From Lantana camara (Eukaryota > Streptophyta > Magnoliopsida > Lamiales > Verbenaceae): DNA of 64,000 nt. The stretch lies in the NCBI GenBank assembly GCA_037501455.1, contig CM074862.1, positions 60,357,501 to 60,421,500 on the forward strand. The letters are read 5' to 3'. Below the pieces are notes generated by a model. The model was not told where the DNA came from, did not search any database, and saw only the letters and a list, made by a program, of their open reading frames with translations. The position numbers and the translations under genes were made by a program. This document shows, in pieces, positions 33,990 to 45,306 of the stretch (position 1 is the stretch's first letter; each line of letters begins with the position of its first letter).

Positions 33990-36380
33990 TGTAACACCCC
34001 AAATTTTCAATTACGCATTATGTGACTTAATGTGAAATAATCGCCAATTACGACTTAATTGTTTAATTACTTAATTGTCCTTAATTGATCACTTCCTAAG
34101 CTTAGGGACTTAATTGCATGATATAGTCTTGGACTTAATTGATCATTTTCCATGAGATTGAACTTGATTGCATGACTTATGTTTTGGAGGGATTAAATTG
34201 CAATTTGTGCCTAGTTCATAATATCTAGCATACACTCTTCCATGAGCTCATTTCATGCTATCACTACACTCCTTGTTTCCTTTCTTTTACCGATTCAAAA
34301 ATCCCCAAGAAGAAGAAGAGGATTTCATCATTTGAAGCTTGATTTAAGAGGGAATTGCATAAATTGAAGCATAATCATCATCACAACATCATCTCTTTTC
34401 CTTCTTCTCATTCATTCAAGGTATGAGCTTAGTTGGGGAAATACATGAATATATATGAGAGCTAGGGTTATGGGTTGAGCTTGGTAATTTATGTTTTAGT
34501 TGTTGAAAGCATGACTATATGGTTATAGCTATGATTTGATGCATATATTGTGAAGGTTATAAGCTTGGAGCATGAGTTCAGTTGTGGGTTTGATCTTGAT
34601 GATTCTTGATGATTAAGCATGGATTTAAGTGTTTATATGAGTTATTATTGAACTATAAGTATGCAAGCATGTTTATTTCATGATTTATATGCATTTGGAG
34701 CTTGTTAAGTGATCATTTGTGCATTTATGGTTTTGGTTCGTTCTCCCCTGCATAACTGCTCTGTTTCTGTAATTTGCAGAAACTGGGAACGGTTGTTCCC
34801 GTCTTAGTGCATTTTGGGAACGGGCGTTCCCGGGCTTCTGTGTGTGTTTAGGCCAGTGAGACGGGGAACGGCCGTTCCCACTTTGGCCTTGTGCAGGAAG
34901 GGCCGTTCCTAGCCAAAGCGTGTTTTAATTTTAATAAAACGCTGGCGCGTTTCTGAAGGGCCATCGGAACGGCCCTTCCCATTTTCAAAGGGAATCCAGA
35001 ACGGCCGTTCCCGTGTGTCTGACAGAACAAAATATTCTGCATAAAAGTGCATTTTTAACACCTCGATCCGACGGCTTCTTTGACCCCGATTTGATATTAT
35101 ATGATCCAAAATGAAGTGAAACAAGATGTTTTCATGTCACATTGCACTTTGCTCGTCGCCTCGTTGCATTTTCACCGTTCGTCATATTTGGTACATTTTG
35201 AGTCGTGTCTTATGTATACTTGTCTTTGTTGCACAGAGTAGTACACCAGTGACGTGGAGTGGGCTTCTTAGGCCGTGTCTTTCTCTTTATTTTGTCGGTA
35301 CAGGTGAGATTTAATTGCTAGATATCTAGAACCATTACAACCCTATGTGATGTTTTAAGCCAAAAGGTATATATATCTATAGTTTTCCAAACTCTATTGA
35401 ATTGCAACTGATTTATTAAAGTGTATTGTATTGATTGACCGTGTTTTGGGTGAGTATATTGTACCGTGCACTGTGGGCCCGAGAGTTAGTGATTGAGCCA
35501 ACCGGGAAACCATGGGCTGACGGGTAACTCTTACACTCCTCTCAACCGTGTGGATGAACCCTGAATCCACCAGGAGGTTTGGTGGAGGAAGGAGTCCCGT
35601 GCGTGGGAGTCATGTTCCCGACGTACACCGCGTTTACCGTGGATGGATCGGGCCTTGCAAACCCACCATCATTGGAGGAAGAAGGAGTCATTGAAACTGC
35701 TACGTGTGCACTGTAATTGATTGCATGATCACTTAATTAATTAAAAGTATCGTGATTGTACACTGTCGGAGTAAGGTTGGAGAATTGCCCTCACTCGCCG
35801 GGCCACTGATTGTTTGATTGATTGAAAATGATTTATTGTTAAATTTGATAGTCATAATCTCGGGCAAGCTCTCCGTGGTTAATGAACTTATATTGTTTTC
35901 GTTTATAAAACCTTACCCGAGGTTATGATTTGCATGTTATCTGCGCTTATATCTATTATGCCCCTCGCTCAGTCTGTGGTAGACTGACACCTCACCTTTC
36001 AGTTTTGCAGGTTGTGTGCTAGGCGGGATTGGTGTCGAGTCAAGTCTTTCTTTTCGGGTCTAGCGCGTGTCCATCCTACTTTGTTGCATATGTATTATTA
36101 TCTACTGTTTTATGAGTTGTTATGTATTTGAGAGATGATAATGTATAGATATGTAAAGTTAGGATTTGGTTTACTTGATAAATGCTCGTGAATAGCATGC
36201 TTATGTTTATACCTTTTTGCATTGTGGTAATTGGTTTGGGGTTAGTCCCGCCTAGCTAGTTAGCATTTATTTTCTTGTCACCCGTTCGCTATGGCTTAGT
36301 TCATGTATGGATTGTCCGTTTCATATGTGGACTGGGCTCTAGTGCGGGGGATGTGACATCTTTGCGCTTCGGGTGTTACA
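33990..36380 (+). repeat. Element C 3' LTR
   Basis: It runs from TGTAACACCCC to GGGTGTTACA. It repeats all parts of the 5' copy: exon 1 end 34420, palindromes 34785-35012, micro-exon 35237-35303, exon 3 from 36011. It has a small extra segment near 35403-35430 relative to the 5' LTR. Confidence 0.9.
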
Positions 36381-36623
36381 GACAGCTACCCGGGCGGGTA
36401 GCTGCTACGCTGCTATTCTGTTTTTTTTTCCTTTTCCTTCTGCTGCTTCTTCCTTCTTCTTTTTCCTTTTTTTCTTCTTTTGCTGCCTCAGTCTTTGTGC
36501 TGTTATGTGTGTATGCTTGGAAGGGGCTTGAATGTGCTGCTGTTGTTCTTCGTTGTGCAGGGGTGTGCGTGAGTTATTTGCAGAGTTGGTGAAGGCCTAG
36601 TGTGTACATGCATGTGTGTATTG

Positions 36624-36625
<2 letters not shown>

Positions 36626-36673
<48 letters not shown>

Positions 36674-36690
36674 TGTGTGTGTGTGTGTGT
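36626..36690. repeat. TA then GT dinucleotide repeat in D LTR
   Basis: About 22 TA units are followed by about 10 GT units. CATGCATG motifs follow. His/Thr-rich frames read through this tract are translation artefacts. Confidence 0.9.
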
Positions 36691-37320
36691 CATGCATGCA
36701 TGGGGTGTAATTGTGTGTGCATGAAAGTATGCATGCATGTGTGTGGTACTGTATATATTTATATTTTTGGGTGTGTGCATGGGAGGTGCTTTTCACGCAT
36801 ATATAATTGTTGTGTATATATTTATATATTTTGTGTGTAATTGCATGCATTATGTTGATGCATGGTATATATATTATACATGTAATACTTATGTATAATA
36901 TATTGAATTGCATGCATATATGGGTATATATATATTTATTATATATATTTTAAATATTAGTTGATTTAATTCAATTTTAGAATTTACTTGATATCTATTT
37001 CACGTATTTAATTTACAGATTATTGAGTGAATATTTTATTTATCCTATTTCTAATTGTAAACATGAATATTACGTGTTATGATTATTAAATGAATTCTTA
37101 GATTAAATTGATATGAATTGTGAATTTATGAATTTGAATGAAATGAATAAACGAGTGGCTCAGTTTTATGTCTTAATTTCCTTAATAGTGCACATGAACA
37201 TCTTCATGGCATAATATCATCTTTTACGCATTCACATCATGATCATACATTGTCATTCGTCATATATGGTTCGTTTGGAGTCTTAAGTCTCACGAACACG
37301 TCACGTTGTCTTTTGTACAG

Positions 37321-37393
37321 TTTATCTCCAGGGTGGAGAAATCTTGATCAACTAGGCACTCGGTACTCGTATCCTTGTATCGCCATGTTCCAG
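37321..37393 (+). other. Putative 73-nt leader micro-exon in D
   Basis: The acceptor is TTGTCTTTTGTACAG. The exon includes CTCCAGGGTGGAG, ends ATGTTCCAG and is followed by GTGAGGG. Like G's (CTCCAGGGC) it carries a CTCCAGGG motif. Confidence 0.48.
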
Positions 37394-38202
37394 GTGAGGG
37401 TGTTTTTATTTTTGTTATATAACAAACCTACAACCCTTATTTGAAAAGCTTTGGCCAAAACCTTATGAATATATATATGGTATTTTCAAAGTAGAGTGCT
37501 CGAGTAATTTATGATTGAGTAAACTCTTTTCAAAAGAATTATGAAATATATTATGTTTCTTATGAATTGATATGTTTTGGTGAGATTATGCATGTATGTT
37601 ATGTTCACGGGGCCAGGAATTTAGTACATGTGGCTATCCGGGGAGGCAAGGGCCGACGGTGATCCCATGTGCTGATTACATTATGTTTAATGGCGAAACA
37701 GACCTGGTCAAGGAGTTTTTTGACGAGGAAACGCTAACCGGGCTTTGAGGACTCATGAACCTCATAGCCACATTGATATGTTTAGTTGGTCGGGCCTTGC
37801 AAACCCGTCCACCACCCGGAGGAAGAAGGTTGGAACTGATTTTTATGATTATGTTTATGTTTATGTATGATTGATATGCACCGTGCGGGAAGGCCGGGAC
37901 ACGGATAGCCTAAACGAATATTTATCATACACGGTCGGAGTTTGGTTGGAGATGATGCACGCTCACTCGCCGAGCCTTTATGTTTATGTATGAATTATAA
38001 ACTTAATAAATTTAATACGATTAGTCGTAAAGTTCGAGCATCGCTTAGTCATTTCCTTGCCCATTTTGGGAACTAATTTTAAATAAAACCTTGCTCGGGA
38101 TTTATGACTTGCATATGCATGTTTTATATATTCATATATAGCTCCTGCTCACTCAGTCTTTTAGAGACTGACCCTCTCCCTCCCCAACCTTTTAGTGCTA
38201 CA

Positions 38203-39473
38203 TCCTTAAGTGGTATTAGAGTCCGGTTGCAAAACCGGTGTTCTCGAGTCGGGTTTGAGTCAGTCTAGGTCGTACGGCTTAGGAACTATATGAGAATATG
38301 TGCATTGCATCGATCTTGAACATGAAATTTGGCTTTCCTTTTGAATTTTGTTGAACTATCTGCTGCATTATTATATGGATCCTTGCCACTAGTGTTGAAT
38401 ATGTGTCATGGGCATGCACTAATCGCATGCATATATTCTCAAAATGAGTGTGATTTCTAGGTTATGAAGATGATATCAAACTATGGCCAAGTTCGACGAT
38501 CATAACAATTTATTACAAATTCTTTCTGAGCACGGAAGATAGGAAGGATACACCCGGGAAGAATGTAGACAATTCGAGATGTGAGGTTTTCTAGATGGAG
38601 CTAGAGTTCAAGGATTAGGATTCGGAATGGGAGGTTCGAATTTGGAGATGCGGTGGTAGAAGGACACTTGGTGAAATAAGGATTAATTGTGAGATGGTTA
38701 TGACTTAGAAGATCGACATATACGGCTCTGCCACATAAGGTGCCTTTGATTGGATGCAGCGAGATCTTTCAACATAATGAATTAAGTGAACAAACCTTGA
38801 AGGTATTTTGATTCCGGATTTGGATCATTGAAGAGGTATCAATAATTAAGAGGAGTTAAGATAAAATGGGTCTGGTAGGAGTTGTGCACCAAGGGTCTAC
38901 AAAGAAGGATTTCGAACTAAGCCTAGTGATTAGAAGTCGGGTTTCTAGAAGGCAAGTACCTCGGTAAATACCAATTTAGGGAAGGTGGCGATATTGAGGA
39001 CGGGATTTGAGTTCGTTTTTCCAAATCAAAGCTGAATTGTCGTGTTGTGAGGTTGAATTGGAAGATATGGAGCAATAAATGGATACGATAAAGAAAGGCA
39101 AAGACTCTTTGGAAGGAAATCATGCGCTTAAGAAGAAGCAATTGGAAAACAAGTTCAATACACCAATTGAAACTCATAAACGATAATCACGGGAATCTTG
39201 ATCAAGGTGATGATTAGGGTAGGAGTCGAATTTGGAGGAGAAGTTGAATGCTAACTCCTTGGACGTGGAAGAATTAGGGATCAAGAGATTGCAATCTCAG
39301 ATAGTGGAAGATACCAGTTGATTTATAAAGATTCATGGAAATCTCGAAGACCGTGGGAAAGGCAAGGAATAATCACCAAGTCAAGTAACCTCGGGATAGG
39401 AAGAACGAGGAAAAGCTACCGAGCTAACAACTTACCACATTGGTGACAGGTTTCAAAACATTCATAGCACGTC
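38203..39473 (+). other. Element D: start of non-coding interior
   Basis: The PBS at 38211-38223 reads TGGTATTAGAGTC, two C-to-T changes from the tRNA match. No gag is readable. A block at about 39020-39080 (AATTGTCGTGTTGTGAGGT) matches H near 14095. GGTGACAGGT followed by CATTCATAGCACG at 39442-39471 matches G and H. The interior is broken at 39474 by E; the rest of D is beyond the window. Confidence 0.7.
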
Positions 39474-41121
39474 TGTAGCACCCGAGCGTAAGGTACCACA
39501 TCCCCCGCACCGAGACCCAACCCGTATATGAAATGGAAGTCCATATACGTGCTAAATCCACGACGAACGGGGACACAACACACACGTTATGCTAGGCGGG
39601 ACTAACCCTTAAACCAATCAAACTCAAGACAATATAAAATCAGAGTTATAATAAAATGCGGAAGCAAAATCAACATATAATATATACAATGAGCTACCAA
39701 GCTCCAAAATAGATATACAAAACTATTCAGGTATTCAATGGCCCGCATGGCCTACAAGATCAGAACGCTCCATATCATGAGCATATACAAAATAACAATA
39801 GGAGTATGAGTGTATGAGACTGAAAAGAAGTGCTAAACAACAATGCAAAACCTAGAAAACTTGTATTCCCGCCTAGCACTCCTATACCTGTACAAAACAA
39901 CTGAAAACAAACCAGGTTCAGTCTAAAAGAGACTGGTGGGTATAAAATGGGGCATAAGATATAATATTGCATAATTTAAACACATTCATGCAAGCCCTAA
40001 TCCCGTGTGAAGTTTGACAAGAATTTCCCAAGTGGTTAAAACAACAGAAAACATCAACGGGATTACGACATTCATATTCATTCATAATTGTTCATAAGGT
40101 TATATGGCCCGGCAAGGGGGCGTGCACAATCTCCAACCAACACCTCATGTAAACATAACATGAATTATTCGTTATCACACATAAATCTTTTGTGCTCATA
40201 CATAACATGATCATAATCATTCATATACACCTTCTTCCTCCGGGTGGTGGACGGGTTTGCAAGGCCCGACCACCTAATCATATCAATGTGGCTATGAGGT
40301 TCATGAGTCCTCAAAGCCCGATTAGCGTTTCCTCGTCAAAAACTCCTTGACGAGGTCTGTTTCACCGTAAATTGGTTGGAACTAGTATATGGGATCACCG
40401 TCGGCCCTTGCCTCCCCGGATAGCCACATACACTAAGTCCCTGGGCCCGTGTTCAATTCATATCATGCACTCGCCAAAATCATAAGGTAGGGTTTCAAAA
40501 TACAAAAGGGGTCATACGTTTGAAATCATTTACTCAAAAGGATTCGATATACATAAATATACTATTTTGGCTTAAAAATTTTCACGTAAGGGATATATCG
40601 GGTCACTTTAACTATTAGAAGAGAAACCCACCTTTTAAAACGAAAAAGAATGGCACAAGCGTCTCAATGCTCGCCCTCGTCTCCGACCAAACCCGAATCT
40701 GTACAAAAGAAAAGGTATGAGACTCTAAAAGACCACATATGACGCTCGGCATGAAATGAATATGGCATGAATGCATAAAAGATCATATTATATCATGAAA
40801 ATGTTCATGTGCACTATTAAGGAATTTAAAGCACATAATCAAACCATTCGTTTATTCATTTCATTCAAATCCCTAATTCATAATTCATATCAATTAATCT
40901 AAAAATTCATATAATATCCATAACACGTAATATTCGTATTTACACTTAGAAATAGAATAAATAAAACGTTCAATCAAGAATCGGTAAATTAAATACGTGA
41001 AATAGAAATCAATTAAATTCAAAAATTGAATTAAATCCAATAATGTTTAAAATATATAATAATTATATATATATATATATATATATATTTATACACACAT
41101 CACATATAATAACACGTACAT

Positions 41122-41177
<56 letters not shown>

Positions 41178-41303
41178 CATGCATGCAAATAACATTACCA
41201 AGCCATGCATATTAAAAAAGTCATGCATGCACTATTAGAGATATGTATATATAGATATATGTAAAACTTTCATGCATGCACACCCACAACCCAACTGTAC
41301 ACA
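39474..41303 (-). mobile_element. E: minus-strand LTR, part 1 (LTR end side)
   Basis: On the minus strand the LTR ends GGGTGCTACA at 39474. Candidate target duplication ACGTC is at 39469-39473. It contains exon 3 (acceptor TTTTGTACAG|G, exon high end 39887, then GTGCTAGGCGGG), a structured region 40090-40445, micro-exon 40632-40698 and TA/CA microsatellites (41060-41173). It is broken by F at 41304, with ACACA duplicated. Whether E is a solo LTR or a full element cannot be seen. Confidence 0.85.
40632..40698 (-). other. Putative 67-nt leader micro-exon in E
   Basis: On the minus strand: CTTTTGTACAG|ATTCGGGTTTGG … TTTTAAAAG|GTGGG. It is closely similar to the F micro-exon although the palindrome arrays of E and F differ. 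Confidence 0.5.
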
Positions 41304-41477
41304 TGTAACGCCCTGACTTTTCAGACGTAAAGGTACGACGTATGTGTTTACCAATTTACGCGAATTAATTGTTTTTACGTTTTTTATATTTAATTTTATT
41401 ATAAATTCTTATTATTTTATTTTATTATATTTTATTTTAACTTATTATTATTATTTTAAAATATTCCGTAATATAAG

Positions 41478-41509
<32 letters not shown>

Positions 41510-41838
41510 ATTTATTTTATTATTAATTTATTGATTATGCTAATTAAGTGTTATGTTAATTAATCATACTTTAATTAATTAATCACGAGACTTTAATATA
41601 TGTTTATATTCTAATTTGTTTTATTTATTGAAATTTCATTTTTGCATGGATTTTGAATAAAATGTGCATGCATTGCATGAAATTATGCATGTTGTTCATC
41701 TTGTGCATCGTTCTTATATGAAATGATATCGAAACGTCGTGAAATTGTAATATGTCGTAAATATATGTGTTATGAACATGTCTTTATGCTTTAAGTTTTC
41801 GGATTCATTTGGTATGCTAACGAATTTATTTGAATCGA

Positions 41839-41884
41839 GGAACCAAAACGGGGGCTAACGAGCACTTAGCGTACCCTTGGTTCC
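41839..41884 (+). promoter_or_regulatory. Two-step hairpin upstream of the putative promoter (F)
   Basis: Outer arms GGAACCAA and TTGGTTCC and inner arms GCTAA and TTAGC surround CGAGCAC. A version of GCTAANGAGCANTTAGC is present about 0.3-0.6 kb from the LTR start in A, B, D, E, F and H. Confidence 0.65.
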
Positions 41885-42729
41885 GAATTTAATATCTTGA
41901 GCTAGGAAACTCGGATTCGAGTTTCGTCAACTTCGCTGAACTCGCAACGAAAATTCAAGTTTAGTAAACTTAGCCACATATTTTTCTAGAATCATTCGAA
42001 CCTCTGAAATTTAACCGAAACATGCAACGGGAACTCAATCTGCCACCTTTTACCAAATAAATCATAATTTATTCATTTGTTGACCAAATTAACCATGGTT
42101 TAAGTTTTTGGAACCCTAACTCAACCCTTTATTCAGCCTTTAACTCCCTAAACCGAGATAACCTTTCTCACTTAGAGTAAATTGGCCAAACATCCTCTGT
42201 TTTCCAGAAATCCCGTAGCTCAAGCCAATCCTTGGAGATTCAAGCTCAAATCTCTTCCAAACCTCCATTAATCCACAAGGTAAGCTTGGTTATGTTATGT
42301 ACATTCAATATGAGTCATTTTCATTCATTCATCCCTAAATTTGAGCAAGGTTTCATGAGTTTTTGACAGATATGAAAGTATATTTAGGTTTTGGGCATTT
42401 GATTGATCTCTTCCAATTCTTGAGCTTTTTGAATGATTCCAAGCATGAAAATGATTGTTTTGATCTCCTCTCTACATTTATGGTGTTGTACTAGCTGGTA
42501 GTTGAGGCATTCATGAGCTACCATTAATGAACCCTTGAGGTTATAGCATGAAATGAACACCTTTGCCTTCACCTCACGTTTGATCCTTCTGGGAGCTGAT
42601 TTGAATGTTGTTTTGGAGTATTTTTTATGCTTAATTGATGCCTTGCCTTAACTGATCTTGTTGGATTGGAGTGGTTGTGTTGTGCTCTGTTTTTTTTCTC
42701 CAGTTCTGCGTCAGTTCTGTTTCACGCAG

Positions 42730-42882
42730 GTCGCGCCCGCAACCTTCTTCACCTTCATTTTAGTCGCGCCCGCGACTGAACAGTAGGCTGTTCACGTATT
42801 CTGATTAATTGTTCAAAATTCCAAAAATTGTAGGTAGCGGCCGCTACCATTTCATGAAGGAAATGGGTCGCGGCCGCGACCC
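42730..42882 (+). repeat. Palindrome array in F 5' LTR
   Basis: GTCGCGCCCGCAAC, GTCGCGCCCGCGAC (42763-42776), the perfect GGTAGCGGCCGCTACC (42833-42848) and the perfect GGGTCGCGGCCGCGACCC (42865-42882). The 3' LTR copy keeps both perfect units at 60318-60333 and 60350-60367. Confidence 0.92.
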
Positions 42883-43652
42883 CTGTTTCCTGCCAGTTTT
42901 CTGCCGCGACGTCTGATCTTCTTCCTTCATTCTTTTCCTTTTCTTTCCTTTCTCCTACTGCTGCTCCTTCCTTCCCGGTGTTGCTAAGAGTGTGTGTGTG
43001 TCTGTTCTTCAAGCTTAAACTGCTGCTGCTACTGTTCTTTTTGGATTCAAAATGTGTGCGCGTGTGTATATGTATATACATGAAAATGGGGTGTGTTGTT
43101 TGTGCATGCATGTGTGCGTGTGTGTGTGTGCATGAAGGTGTTGTATGCATGAGTGTGTGTAATTATATATATATATATGTAATATATATATTAGATTAGG
43201 TTATGCATGAATGTGATATATATATATATATATATATGTATATACGTAGGATTATATATATATATGTATATCTATATAATAAGTATATATTTATATTTAT
43301 TATATATTTTAAATACATTTGATTTAATTCAATTTTAGAATTAATTGATTTCTATTTCGCGTATTTAAATTACCGACTATTGTTTGAACGTTTTATTTCT
43401 TTTATTGCTAATTGAAAATATGAATATTAAGTGTTATGAACATTAAATGAATTCTTGGATTAAATTGATATGAATTTATGAATTTGAATGTAATGAATGA
43501 ACGAATGGATTGATTTTGTGATTTAAGTTCCTTAATAGTGCACATGAACATTTTCATGGCATAATATGATCTTTTATGCATTCATGTCATATTCACTTCG
43601 TTGCCGAGCGTCATATGTGGTTATTAAGTCTCATACCTTTTCTTTTGCGCAG

Positions 43653-43718
43653 ATTCGGATTTGGTCGGAGACGTAGGCGAGCATTGAGACGCTTGTGCCG
43701 ATCTTTTGTTTATAAAAG
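43653..43718 (+). other. Putative 66-nt leader micro-exon in F 5' LTR
   Basis: The acceptor is TTTTCTTTTGCGCAG. The exon ends TTTATAAAAG, then GTGGG. The 3' LTR has the same exon at 61153-61218. Confidence 0.5.
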
Positions 43719-44409
43719 GTGGGTTTTTCTTCTATTAGATATGAATCGACCGATATATATCCTTATGTGACAAGTTTTAAGCCAAAGTAATATGATTATA
43801 CATATATATTGCGTCTTTTCTTGAGTAAATGATTTCAAACGTATAACCTTTCCTTTATGCAAACCTACCTTATGTTTTGGCGAGATTGCATGTATGATAT
43901 GATCACGGGCCCGGAGCTTAGTGTATTGTGGGGAGCCGGGGAGGCAAGGGCCGACTGTGAACCCTTGCACTAGTTCCAGCCATTTTACGTCGAAACGGAT
44001 CTTGTCAGGAGTTTTGACGAGAAAACGCTAGTCGGGCTCTTGAGGATTCATGTACCTCACTAGCCATTATGTATGAGGTGGTCGAGTCTTGCAAACTCGC
44101 CCACCACCGGAGGAAGAAGGTGTATATGAATGATTATGATCATTATGTATGTGCACATATGTTATGTATGAAAACTTATGAATTTATGAATATGATTACA
44201 CGAGGAGAAGGTTGGAGGTAATGCACGCCCACTCGCCGGGCCTTACACCCTATGTTAATTATGAATGAAAATGATAGTCGTAATCCCATTGATGTTTTAT
44301 TTGTTTTGCCTCTTGGGAAATTTCTTATCAAACTTCTATGGGATTAGGGCTTGCATGTATATGTTTCAATTCCGCGATATTTATACTTATGCCCCGCTTT
44401 TATACCCAC

Positions 44410-44426
44410 CAGTCTCTTTTAGACTG
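44410..44426 (+). promoter_or_regulatory. Hairpin before exon 3 acceptor in F
   Basis: CAGTCTCTTTTAGACTG leads to a pyrimidine-rich stretch and TTTTGTGCAG|G at 44457. The same is at about 61910-61926 in the 3' LTR. Confidence 0.55.
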
Positions 44427-44871
44427 AACCCGGTTTGTTTTCAGTTGTTTTGTGCAGGCATAGGAGTGCTAGGCGGGAATACAAGGCATCTAGGTTTTTG
44501 CATTGTTGTTTAGCACTTCATTTCAGTCTCATACTCTTATTGCCATTTTGTATATGATCTTGAAGTGGAGCGTTATAATTCTGTAGGCCGTGTGGCCTTG
44601 AATACTTGAATACTTTTGTACATCTATTTTTGGAGCTTGGTGGCTCATTGTATATATATTTTATGTCGTTCTTGCTTCCGCGTTTACTTTAACTCTGATT
44701 TTACATTGTCTTGAGTTGAATGGTTCAAGGATTAGTCCCGCCTAGCATAGTGTGTGTGTTGTGTCCCCGTTCACCGTGGATTTGGCACGTGTATGGACTT
44801 CCATTTCATATACGGGTCGGGTCCCGGTACGGGGGATGTGGTACCTTACGCTCGGGTACTACATCCTTATG

Positions 44872-44884
44872 TGGTATCAGAGCC
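44872..44884 (+). other. Primer-binding site of F
   Basis: TGGTATCAGAGCC is an exact initiator-Met tRNA match, eight bases after the LTR end. Confidence 0.93.
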
Positions 44885-45077
44885 TAGGGTTGTAAAACCC
44901 GGGCTCTAGTGTCGTGTTGAGTCAGTTAGGTCGTTCGGCTTTAGGAACAACTTGTCAATGTGTTGCATATGCATTGTTTACGTGCTTGTGTGCTTTAAAT
45001 TTTGGATTTTGGATGAATTGGTTGCACTTGCATGCATGGACTAAAAATAGCATTCATTTCAGTGTTTCTTGGACAAG

Positions 45078-45306
45078 ATGCCTCCACGTAGACATCGTGA
45101 GAGATCTCCAGGGCGTCGTCATCATCATGACCGATCCCCCACACCTCAACCACAACCTCAAGCGCCTCCAATGGATATGGGGAACTTCATGGAAGTAGTT
45201 TTTAATTATGTTGAGCATCGGAGGGCTCAAGCTCCCCCACCACAACCGGCAGAACAACAAGCCCCTCCACCAAACCATAATAATAGAGATCCTCATGGGG
45301 TGTTTC
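45078..45306 (+). pseudogene. Element F gag, N-terminal piece before G
   Basis: The ATG at 45078 starts MPPRRHRERSPGRRHHH, an Arg/His-rich segment like that of B and C, then a Pro-rich part. The frame is broken in PHGVF by insertion of G after the GTTTC target. Removing G and one GTTTC copy rejoins the frame with the segment starting at 54524. Confidence 0.88.

Larger units (their letters stand above)
30174..36380 (+). mobile_element. Element C: complete gag-only (TR-GAG-like) retrotransposon
   Basis: LTRs at 30174-32538 and 33990-36380 flank a 1.45-kb interior. The target duplication is GACAG (30169-30173 and 36381-36385). It has a PBS, one gag gene and a PPT but no protease, RT or integrase. 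The LTRs are close to each other by eye, so insertion is fairly recent. It sits inside D's palindrome array. It would depend on enzymes supplied by an autonomous relative. Confidence 0.92.
36381..38202 (+). mobile_element. Element D: 5' LTR, part 2
   Basis: It starts with the GACAG duplication inside a 20-bp palindrome (36384-36403). It holds a TA/GT microsatellite (36626-36690), a micro-exon (37321-37393), a structured stretch (37610-37975) and an AGTCTTTTAGAGACTGA hairpin near 38155. The ~350-400 bp between that point and the LTR end, present in other families and including the exon 3 acceptor and GCTAGGCGGG, are missing. The end AGTGCTACA is at 38202. Confidence 0.82.
41304..44863 (+). repeat. 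Element F 5' LTR
   Basis: It starts TGTAACGCCCTGAC and ends GGGTACTACA. Parts: hairpin 41839-41884 with GGAACCAA/TTGGTTCC outer and GCTAA/TTAGC inner arms; GGAAACTCGGATTCGAGTTTC inverted block near 41906; TATATTTTTC-like stretch near 41975; exon 1 end 42279 (CACAAG|GTAAG); palindromes 42730-42882; TA/TG microsatellites 43050-43290; micro-exon 43653-43718; structured stretch 43900-44250; hairpin 44410-44426; exon 3 from 44458. Confidence 0.92.

Noticed and set aside
42755..43150. 131-codon Thr/His-rich frame (repeated at 60240-60635).
   Set aside because: It is a translation of CA/TG microsatellite and palindromes on the strand opposite to F; no domain.
44872..44884. tRNA-like match TGGTATCAGAGCC.
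   Set aside because: This is only the 13-base primer-binding site; no cloverleaf sequence is near it or at the other PBS sites.
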